Assembly: GCA_043228905.1 (NCBI GenBank)
Contig: JBHGNT010000007.1
Coordinates: forward strand, 3,596,001-3,660,000
Length of the DNA stretch: 64,000 nt
DNA from: Azolla caroliniana
Taxonomy: Eukaryota > Polypodiophyta
Direction of reading: 5' to 3'
A program made the translations under genes and the position numbers. The notes under the pieces are model-generated. The model saw only the letters and a list, made by a program, of their open reading frames with translations, was not told the DNA's origin and made no database searches. This document shows, in pieces, positions 1 to 11,630 of the stretch. Position 1 is the stretch's first letter. Each line of letters begins with the position of its first letter.

Positions 1-1189
1 CGTCCTTATACCTATGTTGGTAATGTAGGTTGTGGTTAAAAAGGCAATCGTGTGCTTTTCATGCTATGATATTTATTGAATGATGGTATGGTTGAACCGG
101 ATACGAGTTCGCTATAATCCTTTAGTGTTGGAGTTTTTGTGTTCTATCCATGCTAACAATTAAATAATAGATTTAAATTGATCTCGCACATCCATTGATG
201 CATGCCCATCATAAAGAAATGCATCTCACCTCATCACAATATAAATGACAACTTCACATGATTTTAACGAGAATAAGAAAATATATAGCACATGATCTCC
301 ACAATACAAAAAAACAAGGCACATGTAACCAAACATAGGTGGATCGATAAACAAACACAACCCAAGTTTTTGGTCATTCACCAAGTTATAGAAAAGCATG
401 AACATAATTGAATGGCACATTTAGGTTGTCGCTAATAACGTAGTACTAAAACCTTTGTGACTTGTCAATGAAAAGCACATTATGTCCTAATACAATTGCA
501 ACTCAAATAGAGGAATTGATTGATAGATCATTTTGCCAAAAATAGAGTCCTAGTTTGAAAAGTTGTACACAAAAGGCATAAGTTAAGATTGAGAAAATAG
601 AGTTTTGGGATAAGTTAAATCAATTATGTGAGTGATTATTTGCAGAGTTAGATTACAACCTCACCACTCTAAAAAACAGAATGGTAGGTTTCAAGGTAGT
701 CAACCATGCGATTCACCACATGACAACCGTTAAAGGGAAAAAATGATAATATTAAGAGGAGAAAAACATAAGAAGGCATGGCGATAATGTACATCGTTTG
801 ATATATGAGGACATATCTAAGCTAATTGTATTGTTAATAATTAGCACTGATCTTGTTTGAACTCTCTGGTTTCCTAGATCAACATAAGACCTACTTGAAT
901 CATGGGTTTTAATCTTGTGCTTTTGTGATTCGTTGGAAGAAAACCCATACATTGCTAGACCAACATACACGCTTCTTGAATCGTGAGTTTGAATCCCATT
1001 TCCTTCAAGTGAGCACGAAGCATGAATGTGATCTGATGGAACAAACCCCATTACATGATAGCAATCGTACTGTGGTGGCAGTTGCTTCCATGAAGAGATT
1101 TGACATATTTGTGTCAAAAAGGTAGGCAATAGCTTGCCCCCCCCAAAAAACCCAAGGGCCATTCCGGATGCTTTTTGGTTAGTAAGGGC

Positions 1190-1325
1190 CCAGGGGCATT
1201 CAGGTAGTTTTTTAAGTTGAGCGGTATTCAGGCTGGTTTTGAAGTCGAGCGGTATTCAGGTTGGTTTTGACGTCGAGTGGTATTCAGGTTTATTTTGAAG
1301 CCGGGTGGTATTCAGGTAGTTTTTT
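1190..1325. repeat. Short tandem repeat, about 33-37 bp unit, about 4 copies
   Basis: The phrase 'GGTATTCAGG' followed by a T-rich stretch and 'GAAGTCGAGC'-like sequence recurs four times with small differences. It is followed shortly by a (GA)n tract. No coding function is suggested. Confidence 0.75.
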
Positions 1326-1373
1326 TATAGAAAGAGAAAACATGAATGCTACGAGGATGATAGGAGCCACATG

Positions 1374-1375
<2 letters not shown>

Positions 1376-1412
<37 letters not shown>
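1376..1412. repeat. (GA)n microsatellite
   Basis: Uninterrupted GA dinucleotide run upstream of the PPR pseudogene. Confidence 0.95.
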
Positions 1413-1416
<4 letters not shown>

Positions 1417-1653
1417 AGGAATTAAGTGGCCTCCCAAAGAGAAACCATGGATCCTTCAAACTAATGGCATGCTTGAACAGAGTATTCTTATGGACAGAAC
1501 AGATTTCTTCATCATTCTGCAACAACCGCAGTAGTGAGGTAAGTTCCCTAACATTTCCGTTTTTTCCATCTATTTACTGAGAATTACTCTCTATGGTTAT
1601 TTCAAATCTTTGAACCTTGTGCTCAGAGAGACTCCCCTCGTCAAACTCAATAC

Positions 1654-4036
1654 ATAAGGGAAGTGTACGTGGATGTGACAATATCCGGGAAAAGAAAGGA
1701 TACATTTAAGATGGTTCATCATGGCCAGAACTCGATTGTAGATTCTATAAAGTTATGTGCCAAACAGAAAAACATAAGAAAAGGATTCTGCATACACAAT
1801 GATCTTCTTCAGTGTGGTCTTCTTGAAGATATATATGTGAACTCTGCTTTGATTTGTATGTACATGAGTTGTGAAGAGATTACGAAAGCTCAAGAATTAT
1901 TAGACGAGCTTCCGGTTCGATATGTTATCTCCTGGAATGCATTGATATTGGGTTACACTAGGCAAAAGGATTAGATGAAAAAGCTCTTGATTGTTATACA
2001 AGAATGAGAGACGAGGGATTCATGCCAAATGTCATCACTTTTACTTGCATTTTGAAAGCTTGCGGTCACATAACATCATTGTTGCAAATACTTAGCATAA
2101 AATACGCGTACAATACGTATTCTAAGTATTCTACAAGTATTCTAACTTTTTTTTTAAAAATACTTAGAATACGTATAGATAAAGTAAGTTAAATACGTTA
2201 AATACTTAGAATACTTAGAATACGTGTAGAATACTTGTAAAATATGTTAAATACTTCTTAAAATTTAAAGTTTTTTTTTCAAAAAAAATAAAATATTTTT
2301 TGAAATGATAAATACTTGTTAAATACGTAGAATATGTCAAATTTTAAAAAACGGCAGTTCTAAAATGTAGAATACGTGTAGAATACTTCAAAGTATTCTA
2401 AAACGTACTCTAAACGTAGAATATGCGTTTTTTAACAACTATGCAGAACATTGATCAACAAGGGAGAAGCAATACATTAGGAGGTTTGAAAGAAGGGTCT
2501 ATTGAAGAAAAATGTACGATTGGGCACTGCTTTGGGGAACATGTATGGAAAATGTGGTATGCTTGAAAAGGCACTTGAGGTCTTTAATGCAATTTCGGTT
2601 CCAGATACTATCTCTTGGAGAGCACTCATTTCTGCATATGTTCAACATGGGCTCAATAATGAAGCATTAACTTTTTATGAACAAATGCGAGATGAGAGAC
2701 TCTCCAGATGCAGTTACTTTTGGTTGCACTTTGAAAGCTTGTGGAAGCATAGGATCCATAGAGAGGGGAGAAAGATTCATGCAGAGGTCCGTGAACGTGG
2801 ATGTTTGAAGAATGATATTCAAGTTGGCACAGCATTAGTGGATATGTATGCTAAATGTGGGGTGATTTCGAAAGCACAAGTTGTGTTTGATGAGCTTCCG
2901 ATGAGAGAGATTTGGTTGCTTGGACTGCTCTCATTGCTGGGTATGTTCAGAAAGGGCTCGGTAAGGAAACCCTAAATTGCTTTAGTCATATGCAAGAGGA
3001 TGGAATTGCACCTGATGCCTTCACTTTCCCTTGCATTTTGAAAGCTTGTGCTATCACAGGATCATCTGATAAAGGAGAACATATACATGTTGAGGTTGAT
3101 AGGTTGGGCTTATTGAGAGAAGACATTGTGCTAGGAAATGCGATAATTGATATGTATATCAAATGTGGCATGCTAGCAAAAGCCAAGGAAGTGTTGTATA
3201 AACTTCCAATGCGAGATCCTGTATCATGGACGGCATTGATTGCTGGGTATGCACAACATGACCTTGGCCGTGAGGCTTTGACATTCTTTGAACAGATGAG
3301 AAAAGAGGGACTCTACCCAGACCCATTTACTTTTGCTTGTGTTTTGAAAGCTTGTGGCAGCGTAGGATTATCTAAGAAGCGCGAAGAGATACATGCGGAT
3401 GTCAGAAAGAAAGGGCTGTTGAAAACAGATAGTATGCTTGGAAATATACTGATTGACATGTATATTAAATGTAGAATGATTGAAAAAGCACAAGAAGTGT
3501 TTGATGAGCTACCAATACATGATGCTGGTTCATGGACTACACTAATGGCTGGATATGCTCAACTTGGTAAAATCAACAGGATTTATGCTATCTTCAGCAA
3601 AATGATAGCAAAAGGTATTGTTCCAGATGGGATCACATTTGTTATTCTGTTGTCAGCATGCAGTCATGGGGGTTTACTAGATGAATTGAAAAATTACTTC
3701 AACATTATGAAAGTTTTCTACCATTTTCCTCCAACTTTAGAACACTACACTTGCATGGTCGATCTTTTCAGCCGTGCAGGGTGCTTTGAGAATGCTATAT
3801 GCGTGTTTCATCAGGCTGAGATATCTAATTGTATTCAGTTATGGTTCTCTCTCTTGAGTGCATGTCAAAAATGGAGAAATTTTGATCTTAGGAGATGGGC
3901 CTTTGAATGTTCCATACAACTGGATGAAGATAATGCTGCAGCATATGTGTGCATGAGTAATATATATGCAGATACAGGCATGTATAGAGAAGAAGATCAA
4001 TTTGAAAGTTTAGGGACAAAAAAAGGCAGTGGATGA
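1654..4036 (+). pseudogene. PLS-type pentatricopeptide repeat (PPR) pseudogene
   Basis: Intact relatives are RNA-binding proteins of plastids or mitochondria. About six PPR cycles can be read, marked by 'CMYMSC', 'NMYGKCG', 'DMYAKCG' and 'DMYIKCG' motifs and 'SWTALIAGYAQ'-type linkers. The frame is broken four times: near 1967, near 2695, near 2768 (the second and third shifts cancel each other) and near 2908. Stops also interrupt it (TAG at 2478, TGA at 2487), and a 372-bp AT-rich insertion splits one repeat at 2082-2453. The first in-frame ATG is at 1711; the open frame extends slightly upstream without an ATG. The last part (about 2912-4036) is open for over 370 codons and ends in a degenerate E-like tail without a DYW domain. 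RNA editing could not repair frameshifts, so I call it a pseudogene. The intact PPR gene at 6028-8961 is related in style but is not a recent copy. Confidence 0.88.
2082..2453. mobile_element. 372-bp AT-rich insertion in the PPR pseudogene, CATTG target duplication
   Basis: The direct repeat CATTG lies at 2077-2081 and 2449-2453. Removing one copy and everything between joins the PPR reading frame correctly (…TSL/INKG…). The insert is very AT-rich and contains many variants of 'AATACGTAGAATACTT'. No clear terminal inverted repeat or coding capacity is visible, so its class is unknown; it may be a small non-autonomous DNA transposon. Confidence 0.75.
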
Positions 4037-6027
4037 TGTGTTACTGGAGTGAAGTGGAAAAGTGCTTTTCTCTGATATGGAGGAAAAACTTGAAGACAAT
4101 TGTAAGATGTGCTATGTTGGCACATTGGTCATTTATTCACCATGCACATGCCAGGATAGATAGGCATCTGATTTAAGATCAACAAATTGTACTTTTTCAA
4201 GGATTGAAAGTATGTCTATAAGGATCTTTCTTAAGAATATGAAAATCCGAAATGCTCACAAGTTCAGGTTCATTGGGTTTCTTAGTTTGTCCTCACCATT
4301 GGCTGTGTCTAAGATTATAATTCAAAACTTTATACCAGTGGTTCTAGAATTACCCATTAGAGGCATTAAGAAGCTTATATATTTTGGCAAATTTGGAGCT
4401 CTGCACAGACAATGAATCATCCTTAATTGTAGACAATGATTTGTCTGGCATGTACTCAAGATCTGGATTTCCTTTTTAGATTCTTTTTCCCCTGTTGCTA
4501 TTTTATACAGCATGTTATATTGATGAAGCTCATCTACCAAGATTTTTGTGTTCTTTTATCTCCATGCTTGTCATCTGGATGCATTGCAGGAAATTGCATC
4601 TTGTTTTATGTAGAGGAGCTTAACACGGTAAGGTATTCAGTCTTGATGGAGGAGATACAAACATCTATTGAGTGGCTCTTGACTTTACATATGTACTGTA
4701 TTCCGGCTGCCTTGTCACAGCTCTTTATCCATCACATGCTTCTTCATGAGAGGAAGATTGACCACCTCCTAGTCCATTATTTACAGTTGGTAGTTGGTAC
4801 TATCATTTTGTCAGAAGGTGATGTAAACCCACTTTTTCATGAAACAACCACCATGTACAACCGCAGCAGACTCATGACTTCTGCATGGCATGGAAAGAGT
4901 TCCCTGTTGGAACCTTCTTCCACACATTAAAGTTATGTGCTTATTATGCATGCAGATGGGAACAAAAGTGAAATTCAAGGCCTTCTTCCTCAGATACAAT
5001 GCAGAATTTAAGGCCTTGGTGGATTAAGGGCCGCATGAGTAGGGTCCTGAGCAACATCAAAGCTAGTTTCACCCATTAGCAAACGTGCTTTACTTGCTTG
5101 GGAGACCATTCCAATCCAGTCCAAGATGGAGATCATTCCAATGGCAATATGCATAAAACATTGCCTGTATAAGTTCAAGTAGACCCAGATGTCAAAATTA
5201 CCCAAAAATGGCATAATCTTGATACTACATTGCATTGAAATGCAATTATCCCAAATAACTTTGATAGGAGGTACATTCATATAAATCTCTCAATGTGCCA
5301 ATATAAAATTTAATTGAAGGTTAGGATGCCATATATATGTGGTTGGATTCATAGAGGCAGACAAATTATCAGAGCTTTTTCTTCACAACTATTGCTACAC
5401 ATGGGATCTGAAGCTCTCCCAAGGATTTATCTATCCAAATAGATGTGACAATCACTATATTTTATTTTTTCTCTTTTACAAAATAAGAGTCTGAACCCTT
5501 TGGTCAAGTCATGAAACTTACATGACATATATTCAACCATTTTATACATCACCTAACATTTCACATAGAAGAGCAATTGTCCTACCACTCTTGGTTAGAA
5601 ACTTATTAGGTCACTCCTAATCCTAAATACCAAAGTTTATGGGATGCACACAATGGTTTTTCGATGACATGTTCTTACAACTTCAAGGACAAAAGTTCCT
5701 TTTCTTCACCTTCCAAGAATGATATGTGCACTAGCAATATGCCTCTCCATTCTGCATCTGGCATACTAGTTACTTCACCATTTTACATCTAGCTTGGCAT
5801 GTGCAATGACACTATAGGTTGCATCTGTAGTACCTTGCATTTTCTTGTTATCAAGCTAATTGGAGGGAGTTGTCAAGTACATACCATAGAGCTAGGCAAC
5901 TAAGAAGTGCCAGAATTTTGATTCTGAAGACAAATGTTTTTCATTCAAACATTCAGTAACACAAGGGTTACCAAATCTGCCAAAACTGTCAATGGATTTG
6001 ATGGAAATAGTACAAATAGAATGGAAA
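4037..6027. other. Intergenic region between two convergent PPR loci
   Basis: No gene is supported. An open frame of 164 codons at 4436-4930 has no recognisable domain and a composition like the flanking non-coding DNA. The stretch must include the 3' ends of both PPR transcription units, which converge here, but no specific terminator or poly(A) signal can be singled out. Confidence 0.6.
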
Positions 6028-8961
6028 CTAATATATGGAACAACATTCTCCCAAAGGCAATGATTCTGGATACAACTCATCTAGAATGGCCAATGTATCA
6101 CTTTTCTCTGGTTTTGCACTAGAGTCTGTAGATGGATATGAATCTCCATAGATATCAGACATTAGCACATACCATGAACCCTCATTTGGTTTACGATCCA
6201 GAAGCTCTTGAAAGCACTTATTTGCAAGTTTTCTACTGCCATGGATCCTGCAATTAGCAAGCAAAGACGTCCATGAAATAATATCTGGGACCATTGGCAT
6301 TGTATGAAGAAGATCCATGGCTTCAAGCAAACATCCACCTCGTCCGAGAATATCACCCAGGCAGCTATAGTGATTCACATTGGGAAACAATTCATGCTCT
6401 AAAGTCATCAATTTGAAGTATTTAAGTCCCTCTATCAAGAGTCCAGAGTGGCTACATGCAGATAGTATGTTTGTGAAGATGAATTGAGGTGCTTTCAAGC
6501 CTTGCTTTTGCATATTCTTAAAGCATTGATCCACCTCGTTGCATTTGTCATTCCAAATGAAGCCTGACATCATTGCACTCCATGATACCATATCCTGAGT
6601 TCCCAAGGAAGTAAATATATTACGAGCCTCATGTAGTTTTCCACATTTTGCATACATATCAATCATAGTATTCCCCAGTAACACATCTGTTTCATACCCA
6701 CTTTCAATAATATGTACATGGATAACTTGCCCTTCGTCAATCGCTCCTATGAGGGCACATGCTTGTAGGGAGGACAGGAATACTGGTTTGTTAGGAATAA
6801 TATTATCACGCTGCATTTTCTTGTAGAGATCTAAGGCTATAAGCCCATTATTCTGCATGGTATAGCCTGCAATCAAGGCACCCCATGACATGACACTGCT
6901 GTCAGAAAAACTGTTGAACACTTTTTCTGCCTCCTCGATGAGTCCACACTTTGCATACATATCCACAAGAGTGTTCAGAACAATACTAGTAAGAGCTCCG
7001 CTTCTAACAGCCCTATCATGTAACAATCTACCTTCTTCTATAGCTCCCATAATGCTGCATGCACCTAATGCACATGAAAAGGTTACTTCATTCGACTGTA
7101 TATTTTGTTGCTGCATTTCTTCAAATAGTTTGAGAGCAATATATCCCTTTCCTTGTAATACATACCCAGAAATCATAGCTCCCCAGGATACAATATTACT
7201 CTTGGGCAGACCGTCGAAAACTTTGTGAGCCTCCTTGATACTCCCACATTTGGCATACATATCAATAAGGGTGTTTTTAATTACTTCTTCTACTTCCCAT
7301 TCACCTCTCACAATCTCATCATGAATATACCTCCCTTTCTTGAGTGCTTTCATATCCCTGCAGATTTTCAACATACTTACAAGGATGCTTGTACTTGGTG
7401 ATTCATTATGAAATGCCTTTTCGAAGAGCTGAAAAGCTCTATCACCAACATTATTATGGTTTGTGTATGCTTCAAAAATTATGTTGTAAGAATCTATGTT
7501 TTTGTTTGGAAGTTTCTCAAATATATTGATTGCATCATATAATTCGTTAAGTTTGCTGTACATTTCAATTATTGCATTTACAACTACCACATCAACATCC
7601 AAACCAACTTCAATCATATGTTGATTTATTAATTTGCCTTCCAAAAGTGCTCCAAACCTTCTACAAGCCTTCAAGGTTAACAAAAATATGCCTTTATCGG
7701 GCAGTATACACTCATTCATTTCTCCGTAGAGATGAAGGGCATCAGGATCATGTCCATGCTGTACATATCCTGAAATCAGGGCACCCCATGCCACCTCATC
7801 TCTTTCTGATATCATGTTGAACACAATATACGCACTTTCAAAGTCTCCACATTTAGCATACATGTCGATGAGACTATTTCCAACAGTTTTCTGTGATTCT
7901 AGATGCATTCTGATAGTCATATCATGCATCAATAATCCATATTTGATATTACCAACTCCAGCACAAGCTTTTAGAATGCAAATGACGATTGCCCTGTCAG
8001 CCTGTATTGGAATTCTCTGCATCTTCTCAAACAACTCGAAACTATTTACAAAGCAACCATTCTTTACATATCCAGCAATCAAGGAAGACCACAATACTAC
8101 ATCTTCATTTGGCAGAGCATCAAATATTCTGTGTGCCTCCTGGAGACTTCCACATTTTCCATACATGTCGACAAGCACGCTTGCTAACTGTGCATCCATT
8201 TCCAGCCCTTCTCGTAACATATAATAGTGTATTTGTCTTCCATGTGCTAGAAAGCTAGTAATTGTGCATGCTTTGAGTGCAGATATATATATGACTTTAC
8301 TTTTTCTTATAGTTGTTGCATGCATTCTCTCCAAAAGTTCAAGTGCAATCATGCCATACTCATGCTGGACATATCCTGTGAGCATTGCACCCCATGACAC
8401 TGAATCTTTATCTGGTAACATGTCAAAAACACATCTTGATTCCTGTACACTTCCACATTTTGCATACATGTCTATGAGCGTGTTACTCAAAGTCAAATGC
8501 CTTGCAAACCCACTTCTAATAATGTCATCATGTACAGCCCTTCCTTTGCCCACTGATCCAATACCATAGAATGCCTTCAAGACACATAAAAATGTAACTA
8601 CCGAAGGTTCAATGCCTTTCCTTCTCATGCTATTATACATGTCAAATGTAGTATCAATGTTTCCAAGCTTTGCATGGGCAGATATAATGGCATTCCATGC
8701 GTAAGCATCTTGTCTCCTAACCTTATGAAATGCTTCATTAGCAGAAGTCAAGCTACCACATGCTGCAAACATTCGGATAATGTGGTTATGGATGATGGGA
8801 ATCAATGTCAAGCCATCGTTTGAGAGGATAGAGTAGATTTCTTGGGCAGAAACCAAGTCTTTCCTCTTTGAACAGCTTTGAATCAGTTCCAAAGCTGTGT
8901 GTTGGGGAATGGCAATCCCTTGCTTTTGCATGAAGGACACTTTTTGAAGTGATTTGTCCAT
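6028..8961 (-). CDS. PLS-type pentatricopeptide repeat protein, 977 aa, intact
   Basis: This is a predicted sequence-specific RNA-binding protein for organelle RNA processing. It consists almost wholly of PPR motifs: nine cycles of about 100 residues are marked by 'FAACGSL', six copies of 'DMYAKCG'-type helices, one 'DMYGKCG', a degenerate 'EMYSKLN' and a final 'DILGRGG'. About 25-27 P, L and S motifs are expected. After the last S motif there is a short E1-like stretch (PDIISWTSLLANCRIHG…) and then an unusual Ser/Asp-rich tail; E2 and DYW domains are absent. The N-terminus (MDKSLQKVSFMQKQG) is not a clear targeting peptide, so the true start could be in an upstream exon. I chose the ATG at 8961; the open frame runs three codons further without an ATG. 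The gene has no introns, as usual for PPR genes. Its start region is tandemly repeated upstream (8951-9318). Confidence 0.93.
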   Translation of the reverse strand: MDKSLQKVSFMQKQGIAIPQHTALELIQSCSKRKDLVSAQEIYSILSNDGLTLIPIIHNHIIRMFAACGSLTSANEAFHKVRRQDAYAWNAIISAHAKLGNIDTTFDMYNSMRRKGIEPSVVTFLCVLKAFYGIGSVGKGRAVHDDIIRSGFARHLTLSNTLIDMYAKCGSVQESRCVFDMLPDKDSVSWGAMLTGYVQHEYGMIALELLERMHATTIRKSKVIYISALKACTITSFLAHGRQIHYYMLREGLEMDAQLASVLVDMYGKCGSLQEAHRIFDALPNEDVVLWSSLIAGYVKNGCFVNSFELFEKMQRIPIQADRAIVICILKACAGVGNIKYGLLMHDMTIRMHLESQKTVGNSLIDMYAKCGDFESAYIVFNMISERDEVAWGALISGYVQHGHDPDALHLYGEMNECILPDKGIFLLTLKACRRFGALLEGKLINQHMIEVGLDVDVVVVNAIIEMYSKLNELYDAINIFEKLPNKNIDSYNIIFEAYTNHNNVGDRAFQLFEKAFHNESPSTSILVSMLKICRDMKALKKGRYIHDEIVRGEWEVEEVIKNTLIDMYAKCGSIKEAHKVFDGLPKSNIVSWGAMISGYVLQGKGYIALKLFEEMQQQNIQSNEVTFSCALGACSIMGAIEEGRLLHDRAVRSGALTSIVLNTLVDMYAKCGLIEEAEKVFNSFSDSSVMSWGALIAGYTMQNNGLIALDLYKKMQRDNIIPNKPVFLSSLQACALIGAIDEGQVIHVHIIESGYETDVLLGNTMIDMYAKCGKLHEARNIFTSLGTQDMVSWSAMMSGFIWNDKCNEVDQCFKNMQKQGLKAPQFIFTNILSACSHSGLLIEGLKYFKLMTLEHELFPNVNHYSCLGDILGRGGCLLEAMDLLHTMPMVPDIISWTSLLANCRIHGSRKLANKCFQELLDRKPNEGSWYVLMSDIYGDSYPSTDSSAKPEKSDTLAILDELYPESLPLGECCSIY

Positions 8962-9460
8962 TACTGACAAAACAGGCCATGGATCTTAAGAGAAACATGA
9001 TAATATGGACAATAAAGACTCTGTAACCCCCAAAATACATGGCATTCTCCATAGATCAGCATCAAACTACAGAGATTATCCATCCTTGATAAAACATGCC
9101 ATGGATCTTAAAAGAACTGTGCTCATATCGACTAGAGAAGTTTTGCAACCCCCAAAATACACAGCATTGTCTACAAACCAGCATAAACAAGGCAGGTTTA
9201 GGTCACTTTCTAAACTGAATTGTCCATTCTTGGCGAAACACGCCATAGATCTTACACGAACCATGCTTTTATTGACAGTAAAGGTTTTGCAATCGCCAAA
9301 ATGCACGAGCTTTTGCATGAAACGGCATTAAAATGAAGCTCATATTGAAAAAATGAGGCTATGAAATCCCCAAAAAATGCATGAGCCTTGAAATTGATCG
9401 ATATTAACTAAGCATATGTAGGCCACTTTCTGAAGTGGATGGATGATGGAAAAACAATTC
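8951..9460. repeat. Tandem repeat of the PPR gene 5' end, 3 copies plus a remnant
   Basis: A unit of 122-144 bp contains 'CCATGGATCTTA', 'CCCCCAAAATACA' and, in minus orientation, an ATG-GAC/GAT context. It recurs with the ATG complements near 8959, 9081 and 9225, and a worn fourth copy lies near 9416-9460. Copy 1 contains the start codon of the PPR gene; the other copies lie in its leader or promoter. Their ATGs would open short upstream frames if transcribed. Confidence 0.8.
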
Positions 9461-10255
9461 TTACAATGCTTATTGGAAGAAAAGAGACTGAAACCACCTA
9501 CAACCAACTAAAGTTTCTGCTGGTTGGCATAATACTAAGCAGATTTATACCACTTTTTGGAGCAAACGGACAATTAGTGAACAAACACATGCCATAAGAG
9601 AACCATAAGTCGTATTCACAATAGAAGCCCTAACCACCCCCCCACCCCCCCAAATGAATGATATTCCCCATTAATCAGAACAAAAATTTGGAAGACTTAC
9701 CTCTCACCTTATTTCACATCATAAAAAATCTACGTCTTCATATATGCATTCGCAGCAACCATCCACAACATAGATCTTTCCCGTGGAACACGACAATGCA
9801 GAGAAAAGTGGTAATGTGAAGAACATGTGAGAATCTCTGAAGATGTGCAGAAGCTACATATGTATATACGCACTACATACTAGGTGGTTCCCGGGTCTGG
9901 ATGAAGAGAACGACTGAAACTACCAGAGTTTTCGGTATACTTGACGATCAGAAAGTTTGCTTTCATATCTTGAAAACGATCGCCGCCTACTCAGCACATC
10001 AGAAACAGATTACTGATCGATCTGATGGCCCTACTTATATTACACCATTAACCGATTCCTCTAGTTTACCTCGTCTCTGCAGACTGCCACCTGCTTCTCA
10101 TCGGTTTCACCACTCACCCTATGTAAGCTGAGCTAGTGACCCCTCACTTTATCACTGGACACCCACCAATGACCATCAATGGAGGTCATTTCCTAGTCCA
10201 CCAGTGCACTCAAGGCTCCCTAGTAGAAGTAGGGTAATATAATAGACAGACAGAC
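9461..10255. other. Upstream region of the PPR gene, no gene seen
   Basis: Only a C-rich run near 9638-9652 stands out. No coding exon or RNA gene could be recognised. Confidence 0.6.
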
Positions 10256-10256
10256 A

Positions 10257-10310
10257 AATAGATAGATAGATAGATAGATAGAGAAGGGTAATAGAGAGAG
10301 AGAGAGAGAG
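10257..10310. repeat. (GATA)n / (GA)n microsatellite
   Basis: GATA tetranucleotides followed by a GA run, directly 5' of the first SINE-like copy. Confidence 0.9.
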
Positions 10311-10531
10311 CAATGGATGTAGCTTAGTTGGCAATGGTAAGTAAGGTTGCCCAATTGAGACCAGGTGGTCATCGATTCAGCCCCTACGGTTCCACAGACT
10401 GACATCTAGTGAAATAAGAGATATCTATGGAGTATAATAGAGAGGTGAGAAAATTGGGTTTCAACCCCAAGGTATATAGTGTGTTGGACTCTAGTAGTGT
10501 AACGACTTACCACTAGGGCGAACTATTTACA

Positions 10532-10532
<1 letters not shown>
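10311..10532 (+). mobile_element. SINE-like element with two opposed tRNA-like modules, copy 1
   Basis: On the + strand 'TAGCTTAGTTGG' (10320-10331) matches a Pol III box A and 'ATCGATTCAGCCCC' (10371-10384) sits about 40 bp later as a worn box B. On the minus strand a second pair is visible: a box A-like 'TAGTGGTAAG' (10506-10515) and a box B-like 'GGGTTGAAACCC' (about 10456-10468). A second copy of the whole unit occurs at 12005-12205. This layout fits a tRNA-derived SINE built from two head modules facing each other, which is an inference. Both copies are preceded by GA runs. Confidence 0.65.

Positions 10533-10588
<56 letters not shown>
10533..10588. repeat. (GA)n microsatellite
   Basis: Uninterrupted GA run directly after the first SINE-like copy. 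Confidence 0.95.
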
Positions 10589-10591
<3 letters not shown>

Positions 10592-11630
10592 AGAATTTTT
10601 ATCGTCCATAAAGAGGCCAATTTTGAGCTATGGGACCAGAGTATACATGTGTTCTTGATATGTGTCTCCTTCTTAAGAACTAAGAAGGGGTATTCATACA
10701 TTGAAGCACAAAGTCTCTATGTGTGAATAAAGCATACACATATGAGCTCAACCTTCTTGGTGGTGTCTTTAGTATGGCACTTAAGTTATCACTCCCTCTT
10801 AGTATGTCAGCATATCTTGAACGAATTGGACTATATGTCGAGCATGTAAAGAGAGAGAGATAGATAGATAGATAGATTATATTATCGTCTTCGGAGGTCA
10901 AATATGACCTATGAGACCAAAAATATTACATTTCACGTGATACGTGTGAAAGTGAGTAGTGACTCTCAATGTTCAAGGACTTTACCAATGAATGTTGCAA
11001 TCGAGAGTGCACATTGTGGTTGTGAGAGAAATTCATGCAAAGATTGGGCTCGATCGAAGAGATGTGGAAGCATGGTCGAATATGATCAAAGGTAGAGCAT
11101 TGTATCAAAGTGTGATACTCAGACTCACGAACTTGTTTAGGGCAAAGTGTGCATAGCCGACCACTCTCATCACTTGTGCCCCAACGCCCTGTTTCACTTT
11201 ATATGTTATGTGTGCAATGGCACTGTATGGATTAAAGCAAGCACCACATGCTTCTTTTGCACATTCACTTGGAGGAGAGTCCACATAGGTTCATTAAATG
11301 TCATTATAGCATGTATCATTTGGAAGTAGTTATCGAACATTTGGCAAAGTTTAACCCGTTGTTATTTGAGGACTCGACACTGAGTTTTTTCTCAATATGT
11401 TCAAAATGGTTCAAATGATGAGATGGAGAAATTGTTCCAATTTTTGCAATGTGGGGTACTGCAACACAATTGGAATATGCGTAATGCTTTCATGTTTGAT
11501 AATAGACAATGGGGTGAAAGCCTATATGAAGAAGTTGAAAGTTATTATTCTTTGGAATTTCAACATGTTAGGGCATGTGGGGGTCGTTTCCTCAAGTGCA
11601 TATTCTGGTTTTCTAGTGGCATTAATATAA
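10589..11630. other. Intergenic region, no gene seen
   Basis: It contains a short (GATA)n tract near 10857-10877. Small open frames up to about 100 codons have no recognisable domains. Nothing else could be supported. Confidence 0.55.

Larger units (their letters stand above)
1..1650. other. Region without recognised gene (left edge)
   Basis: I see no convincing coding exon here. The longest open frame (about 136 codons on the minus strand near 752-1162) has no recognisable domain and starts inside a region of imperfect repeats. The stretch contains a short tandem repeat (1190-1325) and a GA microsatellite (1376-1412), listed separately. The last few hundred bases lie just upstream of the PPR pseudogene and may hold its old promoter and leader, but no specific element can be named. 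Confidence 0.6.

Noticed and set aside
752-1162. Open frame of 136 codons on the minus strand
   Set aside because: No domain, overlaps imperfect repeats, composition like non-coding DNA.
4436-4930. Open frame of 164 codons downstream of the PPR pseudogene
   Set aside because: No recognisable family, and it lies in the presumed 3' flank; chance frame is likely.
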